57,600 bases of DNA from an uncultured SAR86 cluster bacterium. GTDB taxonomy: Bacteria; Pseudomonadota; Gammaproteobacteria; Magnimaribacterales; AG-339-G14. Shown one piece after another: positions 37,046 through 45,430 of this stretch (within the stretch, counting starts at the first letter, position 1; the number at the start of each line of letters is the position of its first letter). The DNA lies in assembly GCA_902595715.1 (NCBI GenBank), contig CACJRI010000009.1:1-57600 (forward strand), given 5' to 3'. The notes beneath the pieces were generated by a model. The model saw only the letters and a list, made by a program, of their open reading frames with translations, was not told the DNA's origin and searched no databases. The position numbers and the translations under genes were made by a program.

Positions 37046-37993
37046 ATGGCATACACCTATTTAGAATTTGAGAAACCGATAAGCGATCTTGAAAATAAGA
37101 TTGAATCTTTAAGAGATAAAAAAGAAAACAATGATAGCGTTCATAAAGAAATTTCTTCCTTGAGTGATAAAATTGAAAAGCTCACTAAAGAAATTTATGA
37201 GGGTCTGTCTATTTGGCAAAAAGTTCAAGTAGCTCGCCATCCTCATAGACCTCATTTTTCTGACTATATAGAAAATATTTTTACCGATTTTGATGAGCTA
37301 CATGGCGATCGATTGTTTGGCGATGATCAAGCAATCATTGCTGGTTTAGCTAAGTTTAAGGGTAATCCAGTTGTAATCATTGGCCATGAAAAAGGCAAGT
37401 CTACTGAAGATAAAATATCTAGAAACTTTGGCATGTCTCAACCTGAAGGTTATCGTAAAGCTTCTAGATTAATGAAATTAGCTGAAGATTTTTCTTTACC
37501 TATAATTACTTTTATAGATACACCAGGAGCTTATCCTGGAATTGAAAGCGAAGAACGCGGTATGAGTGAGGCTATTGCTAAAAATTTAAGTATTATGTCG
37601 GGTTTGAAAGTACCAATAATTGTAATTATTACAGGCGAAGGCGGTTCAGGAGGAGCATTGGCTATTGGAGTAGGAGATCATATCTCGATGCTGCAATATT
37701 CAATTTACTCAGTAGCATCTCCAGAAGCTTGTGCGTCTATCGTTTGGAGAGATAATTCAAAAGCTCAAGAAGCTGCAGAGGCAATGAAGCTTGATGCAAA
37801 GAATTTACTGGATTTCGGCTTGATTGATAACATAATTGATGAGCCTTTGGGTGGCGCTCATAGAGATACAAAAAAAGCATCTTCATTGATTGCTCAAGAA
37901 ATTGACGAAAATTTAAAACGTCTTAAAGAAATTGATATAGATGAGCTTGTAGAAAAGAGATATCAAAAAATCATGTCTTATGGGTCACTTTAG
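37046..37993 (+). CDS. accA: Acetyl-CoA carboxylase carboxyltransferase subunit alpha
   Basis: AccA with AccD transfers the carboxyl group from biotin to acetyl-CoA to make malonyl-CoA. The 315-residue protein starts YLEFEKPISDLENKI, then has QVARHPHRPHFSDYI, FTDFDELHGDRLFGDD, FIDTPGAYPGIESEERG, and the oxyanion-hole GEGGSGGALAIGVGD. Length matches the family (about 319). It lies just after dnaE, as in E. coli. Confidence 0.97.
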   Translation: MAYTYLEFEKPISDLENKIESLRDKKENNDSVHKEISSLSDKIEKLTKEIYEGLSIWQKVQVARHPHRPHFSDYIENIFTDFDELHGDRLFGDDQAIIAGLAKFKGNPVVIIGHEKGKSTEDKISRNFGMSQPEGYRKASRLMKLAEDFSLPIITFIDTPGAYPGIESEERGMSEAIAKNLSIMSGLKVPIIVIITGEGGSGGALAIGVGDHISMLQYSIYSVASPEACASIVWRDNSKAQEAAEAMKLDAKNLLDFGLIDNIIDEPLGGAHRDTKKASSLIAQEIDENLKRLKEIDIDELVEKRYQKIMSYGSL

Positions 37994-37999
37994 AAGTGA

Positions 38000-38971
38000 A
38001 TGGATTTTTCTGAATATCTAAAACCATACATAAATAAAAAAACTAAAGATTACTATGTTGCTTTAAGTGGTGGGGCAGATTCTCTTGTTCTTCTTAATGA
38101 ATTAAAAAAGCTACAAAAAGACTATGATTTCAACTTAATTGCAATCCATATAAATCATAACGTTCAGAAAGATTCAAAAAAATGGAGAACTATTTGTGAG
38201 GATATATGCAAAAAAAATGAAATTAAATTCATCACTCATTCTTTAAGACGAAAGAAGAATAGCTCTTCTAATCTTGAAAAAAATCTAAGAGACGAAAGAT
38301 ATAAATTTTTTGAAGAAACTTTAGAAAAAAACTCAATTCTTTTTATGGGTCACCATCTAGATGATGTTATTGAGACTTTCTTTTTAAGTGCATTGAGAGG
38401 AAGCGGCATTGAAGGTTTAAGTTCAATCCCCAAAGAAAGGGCTTTGGGAAAAGGCAGGCTTGTCAGGCCCTTCTTGCATGTTTCAAAAAATGAAATTTTA
38501 GATAGAGCAAAAAAAGATAAATTGAAATTTATTAAAGATCCATCCAATAAAGATAATTCGTTTAATCGAAACTATTTAAGAAACGAGATATTACCAAAGA
38601 TAGAAAAAAGATGGCCTTCATATAGAAAAAACCTAAATCAGTTGACTGAGAACTTAAAAGAATCAAGCGACTTACTAAACATCCAGGCAGAAAAAGACTT
38701 TACCGAGGTAAAGGTAAAAAAAAATCTTATCTCTTTAAAAAAATTTCTTAACCTATCAAAAATTCGTCAAAAAAACGTTTTTATTTTTTGGATCAATCTT
38801 AATGGGTTGAATCAACCTAGCGCTAAAGTAATAAATCTTTTTTTTAGCAAATTTCTAAAAGATGAAAAGACGCCCAAAGCCAAATATATTTGGGGAACTG
38901 CTTTAAAAAAAGGCTCAGTTTGTATTTCTAAAGATACAAAGGAATTAAAGATTTCAGAGCTATCAGCTTAA
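38000..38971 (+). CDS. tilS: tRNA(Ile)-lysidine synthetase
   Basis: TilS converts C34 of the minor tRNA-Ile(CAU) to lysidine, so that it reads AUA; this matters in an AT-rich genome with many ATA codons. The 323-residue protein has the PP-loop ALSGGADSLVLL (SGGADS at 23-28), IHINHNVQKDS, GHHLDDVIETFFLSALRGSG (key part GHHLDDVIETFF), and NRNYLRNEILP. It is shorter than E. coli TilS (432), missing most of the C-terminal domain. It ends the block begun at rpsB and overlaps the convergent leuA by nine bases. Confidence 0.94.
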   Translation: MDFSEYLKPYINKKTKDYYVALSGGADSLVLLNELKKLQKDYDFNLIAIHINHNVQKDSKKWRTICEDICKKNEIKFITHSLRRKKNSSSNLEKNLRDERYKFFEETLEKNSILFMGHHLDDVIETFFLSALRGSGIEGLSSIPKERALGKGRLVRPFLHVSKNEILDRAKKDKLKFIKDPSNKDNSFNRNYLRNEILPKIEKRWPSYRKNLNQLTENLKESSDLLNIQAEKDFTEVKVKKNLISLKKFLNLSKIRQKNVFIFWINLNGLNQPSAKVINLFFSKFLKDEKTPKAKYIWGTALKKGSVCISKDTKELKISELSA

Positions 38972-40633
38972 AATTTTATTGATGCAATTAAGAATCGCTT
39001 TGTAAGATGCTACTGTGGTGTTCTGATCTATTCCTGCACCCCAATCTGAGGAGTTTTTATTTTGTATCTCAATATATGCCGCAGCTGAGGCATCTGATCC
39101 AGAAGAAATTGAATGCTGATGATAATCGGAAACCTTAAAGTCAGAGGACAGGTGATCGTTTAAAGCATTAATGAAAGCATCTATCGGTCCATTGCCAGTT
39201 CCCTCAATCTGTATTTCTTTTTGATTCTCTAATAGCGAAAGCTTAATGACGTCTTTTTCTTTTGATGACTGAATTTCATGAGAATTATAAGAAATCTTCT
39301 TTGCATTATTTTTGAGATAATAATTCTCAAAACTTTCCCAAATCTCTTTTGAATCCAACTCTTTTCCAGTTTCATCGGCTTGCTTTTGTATAACTTGACT
39401 GAAATCGATTTGCATTCTTCTTGGCAAGGTAACGCCATAGTCTTGCTCAAGAATGTAGGAGATGCCTCCCTTTCCCGATTGACTATTTATTCTTATCACG
39501 GCTTCATAAGTTCTTCCAACATCTTCAGGATCTATAGGAAGATAGGGTACTCGCCACTTAGAATCATTTGAATTTCGCATTTCATCAAATCCTTTTTTGA
39601 TTGCATCTTGATGAGAACCTGAAAAAGCTGTGAAAACCAAGTCTCCTGCATATGGGTGACGTGGATGAACAGGAAGTTGATTGCAATATTCCACCTCACG
39701 CATTGTCTTGTTGATATCAGAAAAATCTAGCTGAGGATCTATTCCTTGGGTGAATAAATTTAACCCTAAAGTAACAATATCTACGTTACCTGTTCTTTCG
39801 CCGTTTCCAAATAGAGTGCCCTCTATTCTATCTGCACCAGCCATCAAACCAAGTTCAGCCGCCGCAACTGCTGTTCCTCTATCATTATGAGGATGCAGGC
39901 TAAGAATAATATTGTCTCTATTATTTAGATTTTCATTCATCCATTGAATTTGATCGGCATAAATATTTGGCGTGGACAGTTCCACTGTTGCAGGTAGATT
40001 AATAATTGTCTTATTTTTATTACCTTTATGCCAAATTTCATTGACCTCATTACAAACTTCAGCTGCATAGTCTAGTTCTGTGCCGGTAAAACTTTCTGGA
40101 CTATACTCAAATTGCCAATTCGTCTTCTTGTATTCTTCTGATAGTTTTTGTACAAGTTCAGCTCCTTCTGTAGCAATTTTTGTAATGCCTGCTTTATCTT
40201 TTTTGAAAACAACTTCTCTTTGGAGAGTTGAAGTAGAGTTATACAGATGAAAAATTACATTTTTTGCACTTTCTGTAGCTTCAAAGGTTTTTTGTATCAA
40301 GTGTTCTCTAGCTTGAGATAAAACTTGGATTTTTACATCGGAAGGAATCAAATTATCATCTATCAATTTTCTCACAAAGTTAAACTCTGTTTCAGATGCC
40401 GATGGAAATCCTATTTCTATTTCTTTAAAACCTAATTCAACCAACATTGAAAAAAATCTGAGTTTCTTTTCTATTCCCATTGGCTCAATAAGAGCCTGAT
40501 TTCCATCTCGTAGATCAACGCTACACCAGATGGGAGCATTAGTGATTTGGTTGGTAGGCCAGCTTCTATTTTTAAGTTTAATTGCCTCAAAAGATGAGTA
40601 CTTGGAAATAGCGCTGTTATCTATTTTCTTCAT
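38963..40633 (-). CDS. leuA: 2-isopropylmalate synthase (long, class 2 LeuA)
   Basis: LeuA condenses acetyl-CoA with 2-oxoisovalerate in leucine synthesis. The 556-residue protein has the catalytic start WCSVDLRDGNQALIEPM, the metal-binding HPHNDRGTAVAAAELG, GNGERTGNVD, and a C-terminal regulatory dimer domain (about 440-556) with TVASYKAIL. It belongs to the long type related to actinobacterial and pseudomonad LeuA rather than the E. coli type (523). It is convergent with tilS; the divergent gene is the holD candidate, 45 bases away. No leader peptide was found. Confidence 0.95.
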   Translation of the reverse strand: MKKIDNSAISKYSSFEAIKLKNRSWPTNQITNAPIWCSVDLRDGNQALIEPMGIEKKLRFFSMLVELGFKEIEIGFPSASETEFNFVRKLIDDNLIPSDVKIQVLSQAREHLIQKTFEATESAKNVIFHLYNSTSTLQREVVFKKDKAGITKIATEGAELVQKLSEEYKKTNWQFEYSPESFTGTELDYAAEVCNEVNEIWHKGNKNKTIINLPATVELSTPNIYADQIQWMNENLNNRDNIILSLHPHNDRGTAVAAAELGLMAGADRIEGTLFGNGERTGNVDIVTLGLNLFTQGIDPQLDFSDINKTMREVEYCNQLPVHPRHPYAGDLVFTAFSGSHQDAIKKGFDEMRNSNDSKWRVPYLPIDPEDVGRTYEAVIRINSQSGKGGISYILEQDYGVTLPRRMQIDFSQVIQKQADETGKELDSKEIWESFENYYLKNNAKKISYNSHEIQSSKEKDVIKLSLLENQKEIQIEGTGNGPIDAFINALNDHLSSDFKVSDYHQHSISSGSDASAAAYIEIQNKNSSDWGAGIDQNTTVASYKAILNCINKILS

Positions 40634-40678
40634 GCTTATAAATTAACTTAAGTGTGCTTATCATATAAGATATTTACA

Positions 40679-40978
40679 ATGAAATCAGAGGAAAAGCTTT
40701 TGAAAGAAATGGGAATTTCTTCTTGGGCTTTGAAAAAAAATTTTTCGTTCGATGGCAAACATATCACCAAAAAAGATATTAAAAATATCTCAACTGGAGA
40801 TTTAAAACTTTTAAAGTCTTTAAGCATTTCCCTTAGACAAGAGTTTTCCGAGAATTATCCAGAGCAAATAATTGATTTTTTGTCTTCTAAGAAAATCGAA
40901 ATAGATAACCTTAGTTTTTTAAAAAATATGTCTGCCAAAGAAAAAAAAGAGCTTTTGATTAACATTGAGAAAAATTGA
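40679..40978 (+). CDS. holD: Candidate DNA polymerase III psi subunit (HolD-like)
   Basis: The 99-residue protein has no strong domain, but its start (EEKLLKEMGISSWALKKN) follows the conserved psi N-terminal pattern of E. coli (QLQQLGITQWSLRRP), the part that binds the chi subunit or clamp loader. It overlaps rimI by 14 bases, and holD-rimI is a conserved pair in gammaproteobacteria. The rest of the protein is lysine-rich and poorly conserved, as expected for this fast-evolving family. A longer frame begins at 40652, but the ATG at 40679 is taken. The chi partner is encoded at 48597. The assignment is an inference from short similarity plus context. Confidence 0.6.
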   Translation: MKSEEKLLKEMGISSWALKKNFSFDGKHITKKDIKNISTGDLKLLKSLSISLRQEFSENYPEQIIDFLSSKKIEIDNLSFLKNMSAKEKKELLINIEKN

Positions 40979-41474
40979 AAAAATAAAAAAACGTTATCTT
41001 GAGCAAGTCTTTGGAATAGAACAGCTTTCTAATTCTACTCCTTGGAGCTACTCCAGCTTTCTCGATTGCATGAGAAAAGATTACGAATTTTATGTTTGTC
41101 TAGAAAACGAAAAGGTTCAGGGTTTTTTTATAGCCAGTTTTAGTTTACTGGAAGGACACTTGCTGAATATTTCTGTCGCACCTAATATGAAAAGACAAGG
41201 AATAGGCAATGAACTTTTAAAGAAAGTTGAATCCATTGCCAATAAGTTTGGAATCAAAGAAATATTTTTAGAGGTCAGAGAATCAAACAAAGAAGCCATA
41301 TCTTTTTACAAAACTAACGAATTTCTTGAGATTGGATTGAGAAAAAACTACTACAAACTATATGATGGAAGGGAGGATGCTCTCATTTTTTCAAAGAAGT
41401 TGAAAAATGATTCTTTTTCTTTAAAGCAGATTTTCTATGTCTTGAGCAATATCTTTAGGTTCCGTATTCGGTGA
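40965..41474 (+). CDS. rimI: Ribosomal protein alanine N-acetyltransferase RimI-like (GNAT)
   Basis: RimI acetylates the N-terminal alanine of ribosomal protein S18. The 169-residue GNAT protein has LLEGHLLNISVAPNMKRQGIGNELLKK (acetyl-CoA site KRQGIGNELL), IFLEVRESNKEAISFYKTNEF (key part EVRESNKEAISFYK), and YYKLYDGREDALIF, matching RimI. The start is probably TTG inside the holD end. The last ~25 residues are beyond the usual RimI end and are read antisense to the end of the glutathione peroxidase gene, with a 54-base convergent overlap. Confidence 0.87.
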   Translation: MRKIEKIKKRYLEQVFGIEQLSNSTPWSYSSFLDCMRKDYEFYVCLENEKVQGFFIASFSLLEGHLLNISVAPNMKRQGIGNELLKKVESIANKFGIKEIFLEVRESNKEAISFYKTNEFLEIGLRKNYYKLYDGREDALIFSKKLKNDSFSLKQIFYVLSNIFRFRIR

Positions 41475-41903
41475 GTATCTCTTAATCACCTCACCATCTT
41501 TATTGACCAAAAACTTAGTGAAGTTCCACTTTATAGCTTTGCTTCCAAGTAAGCCTTTCTTTTCCGATTTAAGAAAATCATACAAAGGGTCGGCATTTTT
41601 TCCATTGACGTCTATTTTTCCCATGACCGGGAAACTGGTTTGGAAATTTATTGAACAAAATTCTTGGATTTCTTCATTGCTTCCAGGCTCTTGATTACCA
41701 AATTGATTACAAGGAAAGGCTAAGATTGAAAAATCCTTTTCTGAATATTTTTTTTGCAACTCCTCTAAACCATCATATTGCGGTGTAAATCCACATTTGC
41801 TTGCTGTATTTACAATTAGCAGGGTTTTTCCTCTATATTTTTCTAATGATACTGAATTATTTGCATTATCATTCACTGAAAAGTCATATAATGTTTGGCT
41901 CAT
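41421..41903 (-). CDS. Glutathione peroxidase family protein
   Basis: The 160-residue thioredoxin-fold protein reduces peroxides, often with thioredoxin rather than glutathione in bacteria (BtuE type). The peroxidatic cysteine is in NTASKCGFTPQYDGL, the glutamine in FPCNQFGNQEPGS, and the tryptophan-asparagine pair in KWNFTKFLV, completing the catalytic tetrad with cysteine in place of selenocysteine. The ATG at 41903 is chosen; an in-frame ATG three codons upstream (41912) is possible. It is convergent with rimI and divergent from the aldo/keto reductase. Confidence 0.93.
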   Translation of the reverse strand: MSQTLYDFSVNDNANNSVSLEKYRGKTLLIVNTASKCGFTPQYDGLEELQKKYSEKDFSILAFPCNQFGNQEPGSNEEIQEFCSINFQTSFPVMGKIDVNGKNADPLYDFLKSEKKGLLGSKAIKWNFTKFLVNKDGEVIKRYSPNTEPKDIAQDIENLL

Positions 41904-41956
41904 AAAAACCATTTTATCAGAAAAAATATAAATACTTTAATCAGGGGAGAGCAATC

Positions 41957-42997
41957 ATGAAGTACAAAAAACTAGGAAATACCAACTTAGATGTAAGTCT
42001 TATTTGTTTAGGAACAATGACTTGGGGTCAACAAAACACCGAAGAAGAAGGTCATGAGCAAATGGATTATGCTGTTGATAGAGGAGTAAATTTTTTTGAT
42101 ACTGCAGAACTTTATTCAATTCCACCAAAGGCAGAAACACAAGGGAGTACTGAAACAATTATTGGAACTTGGTTTAAGAAAAATAACAATAGAGACAAAA
42201 TTATTTTAGCCACAAAAGTTGCTGGCAGAAGCGGTATGGATTGGTTTAGAGGAGGAGAGACTAGACTCGATAAAAAAAATATAGAGGCTGCGATAGAAGG
42301 GAGCTTGAAAAGACTTCAAACCGATTATGTGGATTTATATCAACTTCACTGGCCGGATAGACCTTTGCCTATGTTTGGCGGGGGAGCAGGTCTTTACAAA
42401 CACTATGATATGGAGAGCATCGCAATTTCCGAAACATTGGAAGTTCTAAAATCTTTAGTCGATTCTGGTAAGGTGAGATACATAGGTTTATCGAATGAGA
42501 CCCCTTGGGGACTTTCAGAATTCATAAGAATTGCAGATCAAATGAATTTACCGAGAGTTCAGTCAGTTCAAAATGCTTACAATCTTTTAAATAGGACATA
42601 CGAATATGGCATGTCTGAATTTTATTTCAGATCCGAAGTAGGTCTGTTGGCATACTCTCCGCTTGCTCAAGGGTATTTATCTGGAAAATATTTAAATGGT
42701 GCAAGACCTAAGGGTTCTAGAACTCAATTGTTTGGCAGAGGTCAAAGATATGAAACAGAATCTGCCGAAAATTCAATTCAAAAGTATGTCGACTACGCAA
42801 AAGAAATAAATATGGACCCTTCAGTCATGGCCAATGCCTTTGTTAATTCCAGAGATTTTGTGACATCCAATATCATCGGGGCTACAACAATGGAACAACT
42901 AAAGTTAGCCATAGATAGTTTTGAAGTCGAACTTAGCGAAGAAAATTTGACCTACTTGGATCAAGTACACGCAGCTTGCCCTAATCCATGTCCTTGA
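41957..42997 (+). CDS. tas: Aldo/keto reductase, Tas family
   Basis: The 346-residue TIM-barrel protein is an NADP(H)-dependent aldo/keto reductase. It has the early GLGTMTWG-like CLGTMTWGQQNTEEEGHEQMDYAVDRG pattern (key part LGTMTWGQQNTEEE), NFFDTAELYSIPP with catalytic Asp and Tyr, KVAGRSG with lysine, and YQLHWPDRP with histidine. Residue by residue it resembles E. coli Tas, including PPKAETQGSTE and YLNGARPKGSRTQLF. The natural substrate is not known for this family. It is preceded by a purine-rich RBS (GGGGAG) and followed by a GNAT gene after four bases. Confidence 0.9.
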   Translation: MKYKKLGNTNLDVSLICLGTMTWGQQNTEEEGHEQMDYAVDRGVNFFDTAELYSIPPKAETQGSTETIIGTWFKKNNNRDKIILATKVAGRSGMDWFRGGETRLDKKNIEAAIEGSLKRLQTDYVDLYQLHWPDRPLPMFGGGAGLYKHYDMESIAISETLEVLKSLVDSGKVRYIGLSNETPWGLSEFIRIADQMNLPRVQSVQNAYNLLNRTYEYGMSEFYFRSEVGLLAYSPLAQGYLSGKYLNGARPKGSRTQLFGRGQRYETESAENSIQKYVDYAKEINMDPSVMANAFVNSRDFVTSNIIGATTMEQLKLAIDSFEVELSEENLTYLDQVHAACPNPCP

Positions 42998-43001
42998 TTA
43001 G

Positions 43002-43439
43002 ATGAAATGGATTTGGCACCAATATCATGATTTGGAGGACTCGCAGTTAAAAGATATTTCAGAGCTAAGAAAATCTTTTTTTGAAGCAGATAATCAGGAT
43101 CCTGTAATGGATGAATATGATGAAATGAGCTTTCATCTTTCAGGACTGATTGATTCTGAACTGGTTGCATATGGTAGAGTGATTCCTCCTCACGGTGACT
43201 TTATTAATCCTTATCTAAGTAGAATCATAGTTGCAGAAAAATTCAGAAAAAAAGGTTTTGGTAAAGCTCTGATTAATGAGTTAAGTAAAAAATCACAAGC
43301 TTTGTTCTCCAATAAAATAATAAAAGTATCTAGCCTAGCTTCTACTTTAAGTTTTTATAAAAAACATAATTTCATTGAAGACAAAAAAGTTATTGACGAA
43401 GTAGGAGTTGAGCATTTTATTTTGCTGAAAAATGATTGA
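43002..43439 (+). CDS. elaA: GNAT acetyltransferase, ElaA-like
   Basis: This 145-residue GNAT protein resembles E. coli ElaA: an early ISELRKSFFEADNQDPVMDEYD (the ElaA pattern R-x-x-F-x-x-x-Q-x-x-x-x-D-x-D), LVAYGRVIPPHGD, the acetyl-CoA site RIIVAEKFRKKGFGKALINEL (key part RKKGFGKALI), and SFYKKHNFIED. The substrate is unknown. It is four bases after tas and overlaps the next gene by eight bases, suggesting a four-gene transcript to 45430. Confidence 0.82.
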   Translation: MKWIWHQYHDLEDSQLKDISELRKSFFEADNQDPVMDEYDEMSFHLSGLIDSELVAYGRVIPPHGDFINPYLSRIIVAEKFRKKGFGKALINELSKKSQALFSNKIIKVSSLASTLSFYKKHNFIEDKKVIDEVGVEHFILLKND

Positions 43440-44265
43440 TAGAAAATATGTCAATATTGCATTAATCGTTGTTTTTTTTGCTTCCTTATTTATTTCTTTA
43501 AATTCAGTTATTTTTGAAACTAATTTTCATCTTGATCAAGCTATTGCCCGCGTAGGTGAAAAGGAGATAAGCCGAAAAAAGTTTGATGAGATAATTAAAG
43601 TTTTAGACGATCAAAGCAATTCAGAATTAACTTTGGAAAAGAAAAATTTAATTCGAGAAAGATTGATAGATGAGGAGCTTTTAGTTCAAAGAGCAATAGA
43701 ACTTGATTTGATAAGAAATGATCCTTTGGTAAAAGGGAATGTAATTCAGACCATGTTTCAATACATAATAAATTCTAGTGAATTGGCTGAACCTTCTGAA
43801 GCTGAGTTAAGAGAATATTTCATTATAGAAAAGAACTACTTCTCTTCGGAGAGGCGATACAAACTGAAGAATTATACTTTTCGTAATTTAAGTGATGCAG
43901 AAATAGCAAGAAATTCTCTAACCCAAAGCAATTTAGAAAACTTTTTAAAACTTGTAGAAACGGAAAATACGATAGATTTACCAAGCGTTTTTCTCACGCC
44001 GCAAAAAATAAGAGATTATTTAGGGCCGAATGTGTTAGAAGAATTACCAAGTCTTGAAAAAGGGGGCTTTTCTAATATCTTTGAAATAAACCAAGTACCT
44101 AGCATAGTTATTTGTATTGATATTTTGCTGGACAATAACCCAAAGTTTGAAGAAATCATCGAACAAATCAAAAATAAATACATCAGAGATCGAGAAGATA
44201 CTCTTGTCAAAGAGTACATTGAAAACTTAAGAAATTTTTATGAAATTAAAAAATATTCTTTTTAG
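43432..44265 (+). CDS. Membrane-anchored PpiC-like peptidyl-prolyl isomerase homologue
   Basis: The 277-residue protein has one N-terminal membrane anchor (about 8-28) and then a periplasmic region. The part around ARVGEKEISRKKFDEII and LIDEELLVQRAIELDLI is the SurA/PpiC N-terminal chaperone pattern, and a parvulin-like region follows (about 130-235: PSEAELREYFIIEKNYF; LEKGGFSNIFEINQ). The parvulin core looks reduced and I cannot see all its usual active-site residues. It overlaps the HupE-like gene by 26 bases, and such pairs recur in marine gammaproteobacteria as far as I recall. A role in folding or metal loading of the neighbour is a guess. Confidence 0.65.
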   Translation: MIDRKYVNIALIVVFFASLFISLNSVIFETNFHLDQAIARVGEKEISRKKFDEIIKVLDDQSNSELTLEKKNLIRERLIDEELLVQRAIELDLIRNDPLVKGNVIQTMFQYIINSSELAEPSEAELREYFIIEKNYFSSERRYKLKNYTFRNLSDAEIARNSLTQSNLENFLKLVETENTIDLPSVFLTPQKIRDYLGPNVLEELPSLEKGGFSNIFEINQVPSIVICIDILLDNNPKFEEIIEQIKNKYIRDREDTLVKEYIENLRNFYEIKKYSF

Positions 44266-45430
44266 CTTTCTTTTAATCCTTTTTTTTTCAGGAAATATTT
44301 TATCCCATCAAAAGAGTCAGTCTTATACCTCTTGGAAGGGCGAAGTAGTTGGAACGGACTTTATAGTTTCTGTTTCAACAAAGATCAGCAAAGGAGTTTT
44401 ATTTAATCAATTACAAAATAATGGCTATCGCATAGAGCGGCTTGAGAATTATTTTAAAAACAAAATAAGCTCTGATGATTGCTTTTCTCAAAATCCTCTA
44501 ATCCAAGACCAGGGCAGTAACTTTCTTAGATACCAAGATAAATTTATCTGTTCCTCAGAGCAGCCTAAATTTAACTTCAACTTGTTTTTTGATTTGAATC
44601 TTTCCCACTTGGATTTTTCTTCTCAGCAAAAGAAAGATCAACCTTTCCCTGACTTTATTATTTCTTCGGATAAGCGTGAGATTTCTATTTTTGATGAGAA
44701 TCAGAGTACTGAGCTTAATTTATCTTTTTTAAACTTCCTATCTTTTGGTTTCAAACATATTTTGAGCGGTTTGGATCACATCGCTTTTTTATTACTGATA
44801 ATTTTTTTGTGTTCAAACTTAAAAACTCTTTTTTTTGCAATTTCAGGTTTTACCTTGGGTCATTCAGCTAGCCTTTTCTCAAGTGTTCAAGGTCTCATTG
44901 TATCTTCAACTAGTTTAGTTGAGATCATGATTGGATTTTCTATTTTAGTTTGCTCGATAGAGGTTTTAGGAAAAAAGACCGCTCAACTCGGCATCTTTTC
45001 AAATCTTCTGTTAATTGCTTGGGCAATTCTTACTTTTGCTATTTATGTCCTTTTACCCAAACAGTCGCTTTTCTTTTTATCACTAGGACTCATGATGTTT
45101 TGCTACCTGAGATTATCTGATAACTATCAAAGCAGCTTGAATCTTATTTTTATAACTATCGTATTTGGGTTTATACATGGCTTGGGCTTTGCAGGTGCAA
45201 TAAATGAAATTTATCTACCAAAAGAAGATATGTTAAAAATCCTTCTCGCTTTCAATCTAGGCATTGAAATTGGCCAAATTTTAATTTTTGGTATTTTTGC
45301 TTTATTTGCTTACCTTTTAAAATTTTATAATTTTGAAAAGTTTAGAAACTTTGCCACTATAGCGATTACTGCATCTATTTTTGGCTATAGCTTAAATCTC
45401 ATCATCGAGAGATCTTTTTTAGTTTTTTAG
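44240..45430 (+). CDS. HupE/UreJ-type membrane protein with a periplasmic N-terminal domain
   Basis: The 396-residue protein has a signal peptide (about 1-22), a non-membrane domain of about 140 residues with two cysteines (DDCF and FICSS), and then about seven membrane segments of the HupE/UreJ_2 family: HILSGLDHIAFLLLIIFL, FTLGHSASLF, and FGFIHGLGFAGAI. The membrane histidines (SGLDH, LGHS, FIHG) resemble nickel or cobalt sites in HupE, but no hydrogenase or urease gene is nearby, so the metal and role are open. It starts within the PpiC-like gene and its stop overlaps the convergent CSD protein by four bases. Confidence 0.8.
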   Translation: MKLKNILFSFLLILFFSGNILSHQKSQSYTSWKGEVVGTDFIVSVSTKISKGVLFNQLQNNGYRIERLENYFKNKISSDDCFSQNPLIQDQGSNFLRYQDKFICSSEQPKFNFNLFFDLNLSHLDFSSQQKKDQPFPDFIISSDKREISIFDENQSTELNLSFLNFLSFGFKHILSGLDHIAFLLLIIFLCSNLKTLFFAISGFTLGHSASLFSSVQGLIVSSTSLVEIMIGFSILVCSIEVLGKKTAQLGIFSNLLLIAWAILTFAIYVLLPKQSLFFLSLGLMMFCYLRLSDNYQSSLNLIFITIVFGFIHGLGFAGAINEIYLPKEDMLKILLAFNLGIEIGQILIFGIFALFAYLLKFYNFEKFRNFATIAITASIFGYSLNLIIERSFLVF

